A stretch of DNA of 64,000 nucleotides, taken from contig NZ_LMMU01000007.1 of assembly GCF_001422375.1 (NCBI RefSeq), forward strand, positions 536,184-600,183, in the 5' to 3' direction. Each line of letters starts with the position of its first letter. The first letter of the stretch is position 1. Shown here one piece after another: positions 43,083 to 51,691 of this stretch. This DNA is from Methylobacterium sp. Leaf99 (GTDB lineage Bacteria > Pseudomonadota > Alphaproteobacteria > Rhizobiales > Beijerinckiaceae). The position numbers were made by a program, and so were the translations under genes. A model generated the notes under the pieces. The model worked only from the letters and a program-made list of their open reading frames with translations. It had not been told where the DNA came from and did no database searches.

Positions 43083-43750
43083 GACAGGCCCAGGGCCATG
43101 GCGAGGCGTTCCCGCGCCCGGCTCACCCGGCTCTTCACGGTGCCGACCTGGCAGCCGAGGACGGCGGCCACCTCCTCGTGTTTGAGCCCGTCCACCGTCA
43201 CCAGAAGCAGGGTCTCGCGCTGCTCCTCGGGAAGGTCGTTCAGGGCGGCCTGCAACTCGAACAGGGCCACGCGGTGCTCCTGGTCCGGAGCAGAGGACAG
43301 CGCACCTGCGAATGCCCCGTCGACGTCCTCGACCTCGCGTCGCAGGCGCTTGCGCTGGTTCAGGTGCGTATTGCGCAGGATCGTGAATAGCCACGCGACG
43401 AGGTTGGTGCCGTCCTGGAACTGGGACCGGCGCTCCCAGGCCCGCATCAGGGTCGCCTGAACCATGTCGTCGGCCTCCGCGGCATTCCCGGTGCGCATGC
43501 GGGCAAAGCGGCGCAAGCGTGGCACCAGGGCAATGAGTTCGTCGCCGAACGCCTTCGTGACCTGGCGCTCGGCCTCCGCGTCGAGCAGGGCGGCCCGAAG
43601 TCGAAGCAGGGCCCGGCCGAGGCGCGTATCAGCGTCGACCGTATCCATTCTGGGAATGAGCCCATCCAGTTGCCGTCCGATCAGGTCTTGGACATGACGG
43701 GGCAGTCCCTCGCCAGGCGAAGGTTCGTCGGAGATCATGCTTAAGTACAT
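43079..43750 (-). CDS. ECF sigma factor (EcfG/ECF15-like)
   Basis: A 223-residue ECF sigma factor. After a ~65-residue N-terminal extension, region 2 is seen as LVPRLRRFARMRTGN, ADDMVQATLMRAWERRSQF and WLFTILRNTHLNQRKR, and region 4 as LNDLPEEQRETLLLVTVDGL with VAAVLGCQVGTVKSRVSRARERL. Resemblance is to the EcfG group that runs the alphaproteobacterial general stress response, but no NepR or PhyR gene is adjacent, so the exact class is open. An ATG four codons in is an alternative start. The overlapping small gene downstream may modulate it. Confidence 0.83.
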   Translation of the reverse strand: MYLSMISDEPSPGEGLPRHVQDLIGRQLDGLIPRMDTVDADTRLGRALLRLRAALLDAEAERQVTKAFGDELIALVPRLRRFARMRTGNAAEADDMVQATLMRAWERRSQFQDGTNLVAWLFTILRNTHLNQRKRLRREVEDVDGAFAGALSSAPDQEHRVALFELQAALNDLPEEQRETLLLVTVDGLKHEEVAAVLGCQVGTVKSRVSRARERLAMALGLS

Positions 43751-43888
43751 GTGAGGAGATTCAACCTTCTTCCGGTCGACGACCGGATATGCCCGCCCTC
43801 TACGGTAGGAAATACGTAGCCGGTTGTGGCTGATCGTTCACGTTCACGTCAATGATCGAGATATACCAGCCAACTGCCGGTTTTCACC

Positions 43889-43914
43889 GGAACCGTCCTC
43901 CCTAACCATCTGTT
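43889..43914 (+). promoter_or_regulatory. EcfG-like promoter before the PAS-LuxR gene
   Basis: GGAAC at 43889-43893, 18 bases, GTT at 43912-43914. The general-stress (EcfG) motif of alphaproteobacteria is GGAAC with a CGTT-like element at this distance. It is 42 bases before the GTG start. Confidence 0.45.
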
Positions 43915-43955
43915 ACGGCCGTGCTTGATTCAAGCAACAGGGAAGGCGGTCGAAG

Positions 43956-45416
43956 GTGACGGTAGGCGTCGACAGGCATGAGCTTCGGCAGATCATCGCC
44001 GGCCTCAGCGAGGGCGTGATCCTGGTCGAGCCCGACCAGACCATCGCCTACGCCAACGCGGCCGCCCTCGCGATGCACGGGGCGGAGACCGTCGGCGAAC
44101 TCGGCGAAACGGTGGACGCCTATCGCGAGCGGTTCGCCCTGCGCTACCGCAACAACCACACCCCGAACCACTATCCGATGGAGCGGGTCGTCTCCGGCGA
44201 ACGCTTTCACGATGTCATCGTCGACGTGAAGCGCACCGACCGGCCGGAGGTCGACTTCGTCCATTCCCTGCGCAGCCTCGTCGCCACCGACCGGGAGGGC
44301 AATCCGAGCTGTCTCGCCCTCATCCTCAAGGACGTCTCGGAGCAGTTCGAGGCCGAGGAGCGCTTCGAGACCACCTTCAACGCCAATCCGGCCCCGGCGG
44401 TGATCTGCCGGCTCTCGGACCTGCGCCACGTCAAGGTCAACCTCGGCTTCCTGGAGATGACCGGCTACACCCGCGACGCCGTGATCGGGCGCAGCGTCTA
44501 CGAGGTCGACGTGCTGGCCGGCGCCCGTAGCCGCGACCTCGCGATCTCGCGCCTGAACAGCGGTGGCACCATCCCGCAGATGGAGGCCTGCCTCGACCTC
44601 CCCGATGGCGGATCGCGCTACGTCATCGTCGCCGGCCAGCCGATGGAGCTCGGCGACGAGCCGTGCATGCTGTTCACCTTCGCCGACCTGGACCTGAGGC
44701 GGAAGGCGGAAAAGGCCCTCCGCCAGAGCGAGGAGCGCTTTGCCAAGGCGTTCCGACTTACCCCCGTTCCGACCCTGTTGGCCCGCGCCGACGGCTTCGC
44801 CATCACCGGGGTCAACGAGGCCTTCACCCGGGTGTTCGGCTATGGCGCGGACAAGGTGTCCGGACGCTCGCCGGCGGATCTCGGACTCTGGGTCCACGAG
44901 GCCGCCCGCATCAAGTTCGAGTCGGCGGTGGCCCGTACCGGTTACGTCCTCGGGCTGGAGGTCTGCCTCAAGCACGAGGACGGCACCAACTTCGATTGCC
45001 TGGTCTCCGCCGAGCGGGTGGAGATCGGCGCCGAGACCTTCGCCCTCCTGGTCCTGCAGGACATCACCGAGCGCAAGCGCACGGAGCGCGAGCTGTTCGA
45101 GGCCGTCGAGGCGGTGATGGCCGACACCTCCTGGTTCAGTCGCGGCCTCATCGAGAAGCTCGCCAACCTGCGTCGGCCCGGTGCCGACCATAAGGACGGC
45201 ATTGTCCCGAACGTCTCGGTGCGCGAGCGTCAGATCCTGGACCTGATCTGCCGGGGGCTCGGGGACGACGCCATCGCCAAACGGCTGAACCTGTCGAAGA
45301 ACACGGTGCGCAACCACTCGGCGTCGCTCTATCGGAAGCTCGACGTGCACAAGCGCTCCGAGGCCATCGTCTGGGGCCGGGATAACAGGTTTCCGCTGTC
45401 TCAACCTGAAAAATAA
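43956..45416 (+). CDS. multi-PAS LuxR-type transcriptional regulator
   Basis: A 486-residue protein, GTG start with a ggaagg site upstream. Three PAS domains follow one another: about residues 5-130 (IIAGLSEGVILVEPDQTIAYAN), 135-255 (FETTFNANPAPAVICRLSD) and 260-385 (FAKAFRLTPVPTLLARADG to LQDITERKR). The C-terminal LuxR helix-turn-helix is VSVRERQILDLICRGLGDDAIAKRL followed by SKNTVRNHSASLYRKL. It is a cytoplasmic sensor-regulator that joins a PAS-bound signal (redox, heme, flavin or ligand; none is evident) directly to DNA binding. The downstream stress-protein genes lie on the same strand and are possible targets. Confidence 0.88.
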   Translation: MTVGVDRHELRQIIAGLSEGVILVEPDQTIAYANAAALAMHGAETVGELGETVDAYRERFALRYRNNHTPNHYPMERVVSGERFHDVIVDVKRTDRPEVDFVHSLRSLVATDREGNPSCLALILKDVSEQFEAEERFETTFNANPAPAVICRLSDLRHVKVNLGFLEMTGYTRDAVIGRSVYEVDVLAGARSRDLAISRLNSGGTIPQMEACLDLPDGGSRYVIVAGQPMELGDEPCMLFTFADLDLRRKAEKALRQSEERFAKAFRLTPVPTLLARADGFAITGVNEAFTRVFGYGADKVSGRSPADLGLWVHEAARIKFESAVARTGYVLGLEVCLKHEDGTNFDCLVSAERVEIGAETFALLVLQDITERKRTERELFEAVEAVMADTSWFSRGLIEKLANLRRPGADHKDGIVPNVSVRERQILDLICRGLGDDAIAKRLNLSKNTVRNHSASLYRKLDVHKRSEAIVWGRDNRFPLSQPEK

Positions 45417-45457
45417 AAACCCCTCAGCTGGTACATCTGCATCATTGCCTGCTGGAA

Positions 45458-45670
45458 ATGGCGGGCCACTTGATGTGTATGTCAATCGCCCAGGCTTTGG
45501 AGCATCCCGTGACCGCGCAGAAGACGACCGACACCTCCGACAAGCTCAAGGGCTCGATCAAGGAGGCCATCGGCAAGTTGGTCGGCGATCCCAAAGTCGA
45601 GGCCGAGGGCAAATCTCAGCAGAAATTACCGAAGTCCGACGCGAAACCGAAGCAATCCTCTAAGCCGTAG
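45458..45670 (+). CDS. CsbD-like stress protein
   Basis: A 70-residue hydrophilic protein with the CsbD core TSDKLKGSIKEAIGKLVGDPKVEAEGK and a Lys/Ser-rich tail. Two further ATGs (45473, 45479) are possible starts. CsbD proteins accumulate in general stress in Bacillus and proteobacteria; their biochemical role is unknown. It is the first of several small stress-type genes on this strand. Confidence 0.75.
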   Translation: MAGHLMCMSIAQALEHPVTAQKTTDTSDKLKGSIKEAIGKLVGDPKVEAEGKSQQKLPKSDAKPKQSSKP

Positions 45671-45728
45671 TTAAGGTTTCGCGTCGCACCTCACGAACAT
45701 CATCATCTCCGAACACGGGAACAACGAC

Positions 45729-46232
45729 ATGGTTGACACGGATCGCATCACCGGCGCCGCCAAGGAACTCGGCGGCAAGGTTCAGGGCACGGTAGGTGAC
45801 CTCACCGGGTCGAAGCGCGACTCGGTCGAGGGCCGTGCCCGCGAGGCGCAGGGCGCCGCCGAGAACCTTTACGGCCAGGCCAAGGACACCGTGCGCAACG
45901 CCGCCGAGCACGTCGCCGACACCGCCCGCGACATCGGCGGCAAGGTCCGCGATACGGTCGGCAACCTGATTGGGTCCGACGACGTCGAGGACCGCGCACG
46001 TCGCGCCCAGGGTGCAGCAAGCGACACCTACGACCGCGGTGAGCGCTCCGTCCGCAGCGCCGGGCGCGAGGCCTACGACCGGGCCGATGACGCCTATGAG
46101 AACGGCGGCCGGTACCTGCGTGAGGGTGGTCGAGAGGTTACCAGCCAGATCGCGGAGCACCCCATCGCCGCTCTGCTCGTTGCCGGCCTCCTCGGCTACG
46201 GCCTCGGCCTGCTCATCCACGGCCGTGACTGA
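45729..46232 (+). CDS. CsbD plus ElaB/YqjD-like membrane-anchored protein
   Basis: A 167-residue protein. The first ~60 residues are CsbD-like (DRITGAAKELGGKVQGTVGD). The middle consists of amphipathic repeats with AENLYGQAKDTVRNAAEHV and VRDTVGNLIGSDDV. The last ~35 residues are a YqjD-type C-terminal membrane anchor, IAEHPIAALLVAGLLGYGLG followed by HGRD. YqjD/ElaB anchor at the inner membrane and bind ribosomes in stationary phase in E. coli; whether that holds here is unknown. A 13-base stem terminator follows. Confidence 0.8.
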   Translation: MVDTDRITGAAKELGGKVQGTVGDLTGSKRDSVEGRAREAQGAAENLYGQAKDTVRNAAEHVADTARDIGGKVRDTVGNLIGSDDVEDRARRAQGAASDTYDRGERSVRSAGREAYDRADDAYENGGRYLREGGREVTSQIAEHPIAALLVAGLLGYGLGLLIHGRD

Positions 46233-46250
46233 CCCGCAACCCCTGATCTT

Positions 46251-46283
46251 GGTCCGACCGCGCCGGGACTGCGCGGTCGGACC
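46251..46283 (+). terminator. strong hairpin after the CsbD/YqjD gene
   Basis: Perfect 13-base stem (ggtccgaccgcgc / gcgcggtcggacc) with a seven-base loop, 19 bases past the stop. No T-run, but very stable. Confidence 0.65.
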
Positions 46284-46360
46284 CTGACGTTCCACCCCAC
46301 CCACTGAACCCTCGAACGACCGAATTTCTCGGACGACCGACGACCCGGAGTACAAGTAAC

Positions 46361-47281
46361 GTGTCCACTTCCCCCATCCTCGCGACCCAGAATACCGCGG
46401 CCTCTGCCGATACCCGCACCGTCCTGCTGAACCAGGTTTCCTGGGGCGCCATCTTCGCAGGTGCCACGACGGCGCTGGTGACCCAGGTCATCCTGAATAT
46501 GGTCGGCGTCGGCGTCGGCCTGTCCAGCGTCGGAGCGAACGCCGCCGACAATCCGGCCGCCTCGACCCTGTCGCTCAGCGCCGGCATCTGGTTCGTGGGC
46601 TCCGGCATCGTCGCAGCTCTGGCGGGTGGCTTCATCGCCGGTCGCCTCTCGGGCAAGCCCATCACCGGCGCGGCTGGCCTGCACGGCCTCGTCTCCTGGG
46701 CGGTCACCACCCTGGTTGTGCTATACCTGCTGACCTCGGCGGCCGGCGGTCTCATCGGTGGCGCCTTCTCCGGGGTTACCAGCACGCTCGGCGGCGCCGG
46801 CTCGCTCGTCGGCGGCACCGTGCAGACGGCAGCCCAGGCCGCGGCCCCGTCGCTGTCGAAGATCTCGAACCCCTTCGACGGCATCGAGCAGTCGGTCCGC
46901 AACCAGGCCGCCGGCCAGGACCCGCAGGCCGCCAAGGACGCCGCCGTCGCCGCGATCCGCGCCCTGTTCACGGGTGACCCGGCTCAGAAGGCCCAGGCCG
47001 AGAACCGCGCCGCCGACGCCCTTGCCAAGGCCCAGGGCATCCCGGTCGACCAGGCCAAGACGCAGATCCAGGACTACAAGAAGCAGTACGAAGAGACCGT
47101 CGCCACCGCCAAGGTGAAGGCCGAGCAGGCGGCCGTCGTCGCCAAGTCCGCCGCCACCCAGGGTGCGTTCTACGGTGCGCTCGCCCTGATCCTCGGCGCG
47201 CTCGCGGGCTTCTTCGGTGGCCGCCTCGGCGCTCCGAAGCTCCACACCCTCGCCGACGCCTACGACACTCGCCGCGTCTGA
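46361..47281 (+). CDS. PhnA-like membrane protein
   Basis: A 306-residue membrane protein, GTG start. Helices: VSWGAIFAGATTALVTQVIL, IWFVGSGIVAALAGGFIAG, GLVSWAVTTLVVLYLLTSAAG, a Gly-rich stretch, and a C-terminal GALALILGALAGFFGG. Between the third and last helices lies a long Ala/Gln/Lys-rich hydrophilic region (residues about 165-270). This layout is commonly annotated PhnA-like in alphaproteobacteria, although it has nothing to do with phosphonate degradation. Function unknown; its place among CsbD/YqjD genes suggests a stress-linked envelope role. Confidence 0.75.
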   Translation: MSTSPILATQNTAASADTRTVLLNQVSWGAIFAGATTALVTQVILNMVGVGVGLSSVGANAADNPAASTLSLSAGIWFVGSGIVAALAGGFIAGRLSGKPITGAAGLHGLVSWAVTTLVVLYLLTSAAGGLIGGAFSGVTSTLGGAGSLVGGTVQTAAQAAAPSLSKISNPFDGIEQSVRNQAAGQDPQAAKDAAVAAIRALFTGDPAQKAQAENRAADALAKAQGIPVDQAKTQIQDYKKQYEETVATAKVKAEQAAVVAKSAATQGAFYGALALILGALAGFFGGRLGAPKLHTLADAYDTRRV

Positions 47282-47289
47282 GCCCGTCC

Positions 47290-47314
47290 CCGGCCGGTCC
47301 TCGCGACCGGCCGG
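47290..47314 (+). terminator. hairpin between PhnA-like and CsbD genes
   Basis: Perfect 9-base stem ccggccggt / accggccgg with a seven-base loop, eight bases after the PhnA-like stop and 46 bases before the next start. Confidence 0.55.
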
Positions 47315-47360
47315 TCCTCAATGTCCGACATCCCGCCCCTCGAACCGAAAGAATCATCCC

Positions 47361-47564
47361 GTGAGCAGCACCACCGACAAGCTGAAGGGCCTCGCCAACG
47401 AGGCCGCTGGCAACGTCAAGCAGGCCACCGGCAAGGTCACTGGCAACGACGGTCTCGTCGTCGAGGGCAAGGCGCAGGAACTCAAGGGCGAGGCTCAGCG
47501 CACCGTCGGCGAAGCCAAGGACGGCGTGTCGTCGCTGGTCGACAAGGTCACCGGCGAGCGCTGA
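47361..47564 (+). CDS. CsbD family stress protein
   Basis: A 67-residue CsbD protein starting at GTG (MSSTTDKLKGLANEAAGNVK); the family core is GNVKQATGKVTGNDGLVVEGKAQELKG in pieces of the usual spacing. Hydrophilic, Lys/Glu/Ala-rich, no membrane segment. The frame is open upstream into the preceding gene's tail but similarity begins at this GTG. Third CsbD-type gene in 2 kb. Confidence 0.85.
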   Translation: MSSTTDKLKGLANEAAGNVKQATGKVTGNDGLVVEGKAQELKGEAQRTVGEAKDGVSSLVDKVTGER

Positions 47565-47631
47565 TCCCATAAGGGCGGTGGGTGACCCGGTTGGGTTCCT
47601 GCGCCCCATCATTCGAACCCAGGAGTATCCC

Positions 47632-48069
47632 ATGAACGGTGACCAGTTCCGCGGCGCGTCCCGCCACCTCAAGGGTCGCGCGCAGACCGCCGTCGGCGGC
47701 CTGACCGGCAATCCGGCTCGCCAGGTCCGCGGTGCCGTCAACCAGGTGGCCGGTGGGGCTCAGTACGCCTACGGCCGCGCCCGTGACCGCGCCGAGGATC
47801 TCATCGACGACGGGCGCGACATCGCCCACGAGGTCCGGGATCGCGCGGGCAACCTGATCGAGGACGGGCGTCACCTCGTCGACGAGGCGCGCGACCGCGC
47901 GGGAAACCTAATTGCGGACGGTCGCGACTTCGCCCGTCATGCCCGTAAGCGCGGCACGACCTATGGCCGCCAGGCCGCCCGCTACGCCGACGACAACCGC
48001 ACCTCGACCCTGCTCAGCCTCGCCGCCGTCGCTTTTGCGGTGGGCTGGCTGTCCCGCTCCAAGCGCTGA
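47632..48069 (+). CDS. YqjD/CsbD-like protein with C-terminal membrane anchor
   Basis: A 145-residue protein, start MNGDQFRGASRHLKGRAQTA with a ggag site. The N-terminal part is CsbD-like (KGRAQTAVGGLTGNPARQVR). The middle repeats the unit DxRDxAGNLIxDGR three times (residues about 60-105), an amphipathic helix. The C-terminus has a single membrane helix (STLLSLAAVAFAVGWLSRS). It is a paralog in design of the protein at 45729. Function unknown, likely membrane-associated in stress. Confidence 0.78.
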   Translation: MNGDQFRGASRHLKGRAQTAVGGLTGNPARQVRGAVNQVAGGAQYAYGRARDRAEDLIDDGRDIAHEVRDRAGNLIEDGRHLVDEARDRAGNLIADGRDFARHARKRGTTYGRQAARYADDNRTSTLLSLAAVAFAVGWLSRSKR

Positions 48070-48092
48070 CCCATCACACCGGAGATCACACC

Positions 48093-48200
48093 ATGATCCG
48101 CAAGCTACTCACAGCCTTCCTCCTCCCGAAGGTCATCGCCTACGTCAGTCGCCGCTTTTCCGGACGCTCCGGTACCCCGCCGAACCGCCGGGGCTACTGA
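48093..48200 (+). CDS. very small basic protein (35 residues)
   Basis: ATG at 48093 with a ggag site seven bases upstream. The product starts MIRKLLTAFLLPKVIAYVSR and ends GTPPNRRGY: one short hydrophobic amphipathic stretch followed by a basic tail. It lies between two genes on the same strand with normal spacing. No family recognised; coding status rests on start signal and codon use. Confidence 0.5.
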   Translation: MIRKLLTAFLLPKVIAYVSRRFSGRSGTPPNRRGY

Positions 48201-48243
48201 CCTTCCCCTGCCGTCCGAAACCGACTCAGGAAACCTATCCACG

Positions 48244-48690
48244 ATGAAGCTGACCCTTGCCCTCGCCGCCACCGTTGCAGCCACCCTCGTCGGCCTGCCG
48301 GCCCATGCCGCACCGGCCTCCGCAGCGCCTATCGAAGCGCTCGTCCGCGGAGACCTGCCGACCGATTACGTGCAGTACCGGCGCTTCGGTCACCGTCACG
48401 GCTGGCGCGGTGGACGCGGATACGGGCGGGGCTATGGCTACCGTCGCGGCTACGGGTATCGCCGCGGGCCCGGCGTCGGCGCGGCGGTCGGCGCGGGCGT
48501 GGCCGGCCTCGCGGCGGGCGCCATCATCGGCGGCGCCATCGCCAACTCGCAGGCGCAGGCCGCGCCGGCGGTCGTGCAGGGCGGTCCGGGCCCGGAAGCC
48601 GTCGCAGCCTGCGCCCGTCGCTTCCGGTCCTACGACGCGTCGAGCGGGACCTACCTCGGCAACGACGGCGACCGCCATTCTTGCCCATGA
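48244..48690 (+). CDS. BA14K-like secreted protein
   Basis: A 148-residue exported protein. Signal peptide to about residue 22 (LALAATVAATLVGLPAHA). A Gly/Tyr/Arg-rich segment follows (residues about 50-78), then a glycine-rich membrane-like helix (VGAAVGAGVAGLAAGAIIGG) and the C-terminal BA14K signature CARRFRSYDASSGTYLG ending DRHSCP. BA14K proteins were first noted as Brucella antigens with lectin-like properties. Function in this host is unknown; likely at the cell surface. Confidence 0.87.
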   Translation: MKLTLALAATVAATLVGLPAHAAPASAAPIEALVRGDLPTDYVQYRRFGHRHGWRGGRGYGRGYGYRRGYGYRRGPGVGAAVGAGVAGLAAGAIIGGAIANSQAQAAPAVVQGGPGPEAVAACARRFRSYDASSGTYLGNDGDRHSCP

Positions 48691-48832
48691 TCCAACGGAG
48701 CACCGGTCCCGCCATGGCGGCGGGCTCGGTTCCATGACGGCATAGCTCCCGGACGCCTCGCGGATCCGCGGATGTCTCGTGTTGCCGACACTCTGCAGAC
48801 ATCCCCGACCTCGATCCGAAGGGTCACCACCC

Positions 48833-49606
48833 ATGCATCCGTATCTCGCCGAGTTCATCGGCACCTTCGTCCTTGTCTTCTGCGGCTGCGGTAGCGCGGT
48901 CCTGGCCGGAGACCACATCGGCTTCGCCGGGGTGGCCCTGTCGTTCGGCTTCGTGCTCGTGGCAATGGTCTACACCCTTGGACCAATTTCCGGCTGCCAC
49001 CTGAACCCGGCCGTGACGGTCGGCCTGACGATCAGCGGAAAGTTCGATGCAGCCCGTCTGCCGGCCTACGTGGTCGCCCAGATACTCGGCGCCATCGCGG
49101 CATCGCTCGTCCTCTACCTGATTGCCACGGGACGTCCCGGTTTCGACGCCATCGCGACCGGTTTCGCCTCGAACGGCTACGACCTGCGCTCTCCCGGGCA
49201 TTACAATCTCGTGGCGGCCTTCATGGCCGAGTTCATCCTGACGGGTCTCCTGATCCTGACCATCCTGGGCTCCACCGACCTCAAGGCCCCGGTTGGTTTC
49301 GCGGGCGTCGCCATCGGCATCGTGCTCGTAGTGATCCACCTCGTCTCGATCCCGGTAACGAACACCTCGGTGAACCCGGCTCGCAGCATCGGACCGGCCC
49401 TGTTCGCGGGTTGGGCGGCGATCAGCCAACTCTGGCTGTTCATCGTTGCGCCCCTGCTCGGCAGCGTCGCCGCGGCTCTCATCTACAATAAGATCCGTGC
49501 CCTTGATCCCGTTATGCAGATGCCCCAGCGGCAGGGCCTGCAGGCGCTTGAGGGCGAGACCGAGCAGCGCATGGAACGGGCCGGCATCAAGCCGACCGTT
49601 TTCTAA
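48833..49606 (+). CDS. aqpZ: aquaporin Z (MIP channel)
   Basis: A 257-residue water channel of the inner membrane with six helices and the two half-helix NPA motifs, HLNPAVT near residue 63 and SVNPARS near residue 184. The selectivity-filter residues typical of water-specific channels appear present (Phe/His/Arg region; Arg follows the second NPA). The C-terminus has an extra ~25-residue hydrophilic tail (MPQRQGLQALEGETEQ). Start ATG with a gaaggg site. It precedes the TAXI-type gene by 12 bases and may be co-transcribed. Confidence 0.93.
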   Translation: MHPYLAEFIGTFVLVFCGCGSAVLAGDHIGFAGVALSFGFVLVAMVYTLGPISGCHLNPAVTVGLTISGKFDAARLPAYVVAQILGAIAASLVLYLIATGRPGFDAIATGFASNGYDLRSPGHYNLVAAFMAEFILTGLLILTILGSTDLKAPVGFAGVAIGIVLVVIHLVSIPVTNTSVNPARSIGPALFAGWAAISQLWLFIVAPLLGSVAAALIYNKIRALDPVMQMPQRQGLQALEGETEQRMERAGIKPTVF

Positions 49607-49618
49607 GTCCGGTTGACC

Positions 49619-51031
49619 ATGACGTCCCTGGCCCTCCGCCGCGAGTTCGTGTTTCTCATCCTCGCGGTGCTGCTCGGGCTCGGGGCGGCGGCGGCCTACT
49701 GGGTGTCCCGCGCCACGGTGCTGACCATCGCCGTGGCGCCTAGCGACGGGACCGAGCCGGCCGTGATCCAGGCCTACGCAGACGCCCTGGCCAAGCGTCA
49801 CAAAGAGATCCGCCTCAAGATTTTGCCTTTCGATGACGTACGCGACAGCGCAGCGGCGCTGCAGGACGGACGGGCCGACCTCGCCGTCGTGCGTCCGGAC
49901 GTCGACCTGCCCGACAACGGCCTGACCCTCGCTATCCTGCGCGACCAGGCGATGATCATCGCATCCCCCGAGGCGTCCGGGCTGACGAGCTTCCCGGACC
50001 TCGACCGCAAGCGCCTGGCCATCCTCGCCCACCGCGACGCCGATCAGGCCCTGATCAAGGCGATGGTTGAGCATTACGGCCTAACCCTCCTCGACAAGGA
50101 CCCCGAGGGACCATTGCCACCCCGTCACGTCGCCCTGGTCGAGATGCCCGAGGCCGACCTGGCAGCAGCCTTCGCGAAGAAGCGCGTCGACGCGGTCATT
50201 TCCGTGATCTCGCCAACATCGCTAGCCGCCCAACGCATCATCGGCATCGTGCAGGGTGCGAGCAAGAATCGAAAAGTGGCCTTCGTGGCGGTCGCGAACG
50301 CCGACGCCATCGTCGCCCGGCTGCCGCGTCTCCAGGCGGTGAGCATGCCGGCAGAGACCTTCGGCGGCAGCCCCAAGGTGCCGGCGGAGGACGTGGCCAC
50401 CGTAGGTGCCTCCTATCGGCTGATGGCGCGGGCGAACCTGTCCCGCCCGGTGGCGGCCGACGTGACCCAGCACCTGTTCGAGTTGCGCAGCGGCATGGCG
50501 AACGTGACCCCGGCGGCGGACTACATGCAGGCGCCGAGTTACGACAGCACCGCGGCCGCAACGAGCGCGCGGCTACCGATCCATCCCGGTGCCGTCGACT
50601 ACTTCGAGCGCGAGCAGCAGGGCTTCGTCGAGCGCTACGAGACCTGGATCTACCTCGTCGCGTTCCTCGGAGGCGGCATCGGCTCGGCGGTGGCGTGGGT
50701 GGGACAGCGCCTGTCGCGCATCCGGCGCGAGCGCATAGAGGAGGCCACCGACCGGCTGCTGGAGATCCGCCGCGAGGCGCAGGACGGCGCCGACGCGGGA
50801 CGCCTCGAAGCGCTCGCCCGGGAGATCGACGACCTCGCCGGCGACATCGCCAAGCACGCGCTCGAACGCCCGACCGAGGCCAGGACCCTGTCGGCGGCTG
50901 CCATCGCCATCGACGCGGCCCGTTCCACGGTCAAGCGAACCATCGTCGCCGGACAACCATCGGGCGACGAGCCCGACTTGGCCGGGCGCATGACATCGAC
51001 GGGAGCCTCCGCGTCCGACGCGACGGGCTGA
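49619..51031 (+). CDS. membrane-anchored TAXI-family solute-binding protein
   Basis: A 470-residue protein starting at the ATG that gives [13 protein letters not shown]. An N-terminal anchor ([19 protein letters not shown]) precedes a TAXI-type periplasmic binding domain ([48 protein letters not shown]). Near residue 345 a second transmembrane helix ([19 protein letters not shown]) leads to a cytoplasmic coiled-coil of ~100 residues. Normal TAXI proteins are soluble and work with a TRAP permease; none is here, and this one is anchored at both sides, so it may sense rather than transport. It starts 12 bases after aqpZ. Confidence 0.8.
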   Translation: MTSLALRREFVFLILAVLLGLGAAAAYWVSRATVLTIAVAPSDGTEPAVIQAYADALAKRHKEIRLKILPFDDVRDSAAALQDGRADLAVVRPDVDLPDNGLTLAILRDQAMIIASPEASGLTSFPDLDRKRLAILAHRDADQALIKAMVEHYGLTLLDKDPEGPLPPRHVALVEMPEADLAAAFAKKRVDAVISVISPTSLAAQRIIGIVQGASKNRKVAFVAVANADAIVARLPRLQAVSMPAETFGGSPKVPAEDVATVGASYRLMARANLSRPVAADVTQHLFELRSGMANVTPAADYMQAPSYDSTAAATSARLPIHPGAVDYFEREQQGFVERYETWIYLVAFLGGGIGSAVAWVGQRLSRIRRERIEEATDRLLEIRREAQDGADAGRLEALAREIDDLAGDIAKHALERPTEARTLSAAAIAIDAARSTVKRTIVAGQPSGDEPDLAGRMTSTGASASDATG

Positions 51032-51089
51032 CCGCGAGACCCCGGATGACCCCATTCGGCACCATGTTCAACACGAGAAAGGGAATACG

Positions 51090-51590
51090 ATGAGCAAGGG
51101 CTACCCCTCAATGACCGCGCTGCTGGGCCTTCTAGCCGTGGCCGGTTACCAGAACCGCGACAAGCTCGCCGAGCTCCTCAAAGGTCACGACACCCCGTCG
51201 ACACCTTCCCTGAGCCCCAATCACGGCGCCGTCCCGCCGATCCCGAACACGGTGTCCAACACAGGCTCGACCGGCGGCATCGGCAACCTCGGCAGCCTGC
51301 TGGGTGGCCTCGGCACGGCCGGCGTCGGCGGGCTGATCGCCAGCGGCCTGAGCGAACTCGTCGACCACTTCACCAAGGGCGGCCACGGCGAGACGGCGAA
51401 CTCCTGGGTCAACCAGGGCGCCAACCGCGACATCCCCGAGGCCGACCTCGAACGCGCCATCGGCCCGGACACCCTCGACCACCTGACCCAGCAGACCGGC
51501 CTGAGCCGTGGTGCACTCCTGTCCCGCCTCTCGCGCGAGCTGCCCTCGGCCATCGACCGCTACGCCACCGACGGCCGCCGGCCGGCCTGA
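51090..51590 (+). CDS. YidB family (DUF937) protein
   Basis: A 166-residue protein. The N-terminal [23 protein letters not shown] and the C-terminal region [41 protein letters not shown] are the YidB/DUF937 hallmarks. A Gly/Leu-rich segment ([23 protein letters not shown] in parts) lies between. Function unknown. A strong hairpin follows at 51603. Confidence 0.85.
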   Translation: MSKGYPSMTALLGLLAVAGYQNRDKLAELLKGHDTPSTPSLSPNHGAVPPIPNTVSNTGSTGGIGNLGSLLGGLGTAGVGGLIASGLSELVDHFTKGGHGETANSWVNQGANRDIPEADLERAIGPDTLDHLTQQTGLSRGALLSRLSRELPSAIDRYATDGRRPA

Positions 51591-51602
51591 TCCCACGACA
51601 CG

Positions 51603-51624
51603 GCCGGCGCCTTCAGGCGCCGGC
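51603..51624 (+). terminator. hairpin after yidB-like gene
   Basis: Perfect 9-base stem gccggcgcc / ggcgccggc with a TTCA loop, 13 bases past the stop. No T-run. Confidence 0.6.
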
Positions 51625-51691
51625 AACTCAAGCCGCCGGGCGACGCTGCGCCGGGGTTCGATTCACCACCACCAGACATCGCGAGACCCCC

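Noticed and set aside
43902..45485. 527-codon open frame opposite the PAS-LuxR gene
   Set aside because: The plus-strand frame has three PAS domains and an HTH; the minus frame has none.
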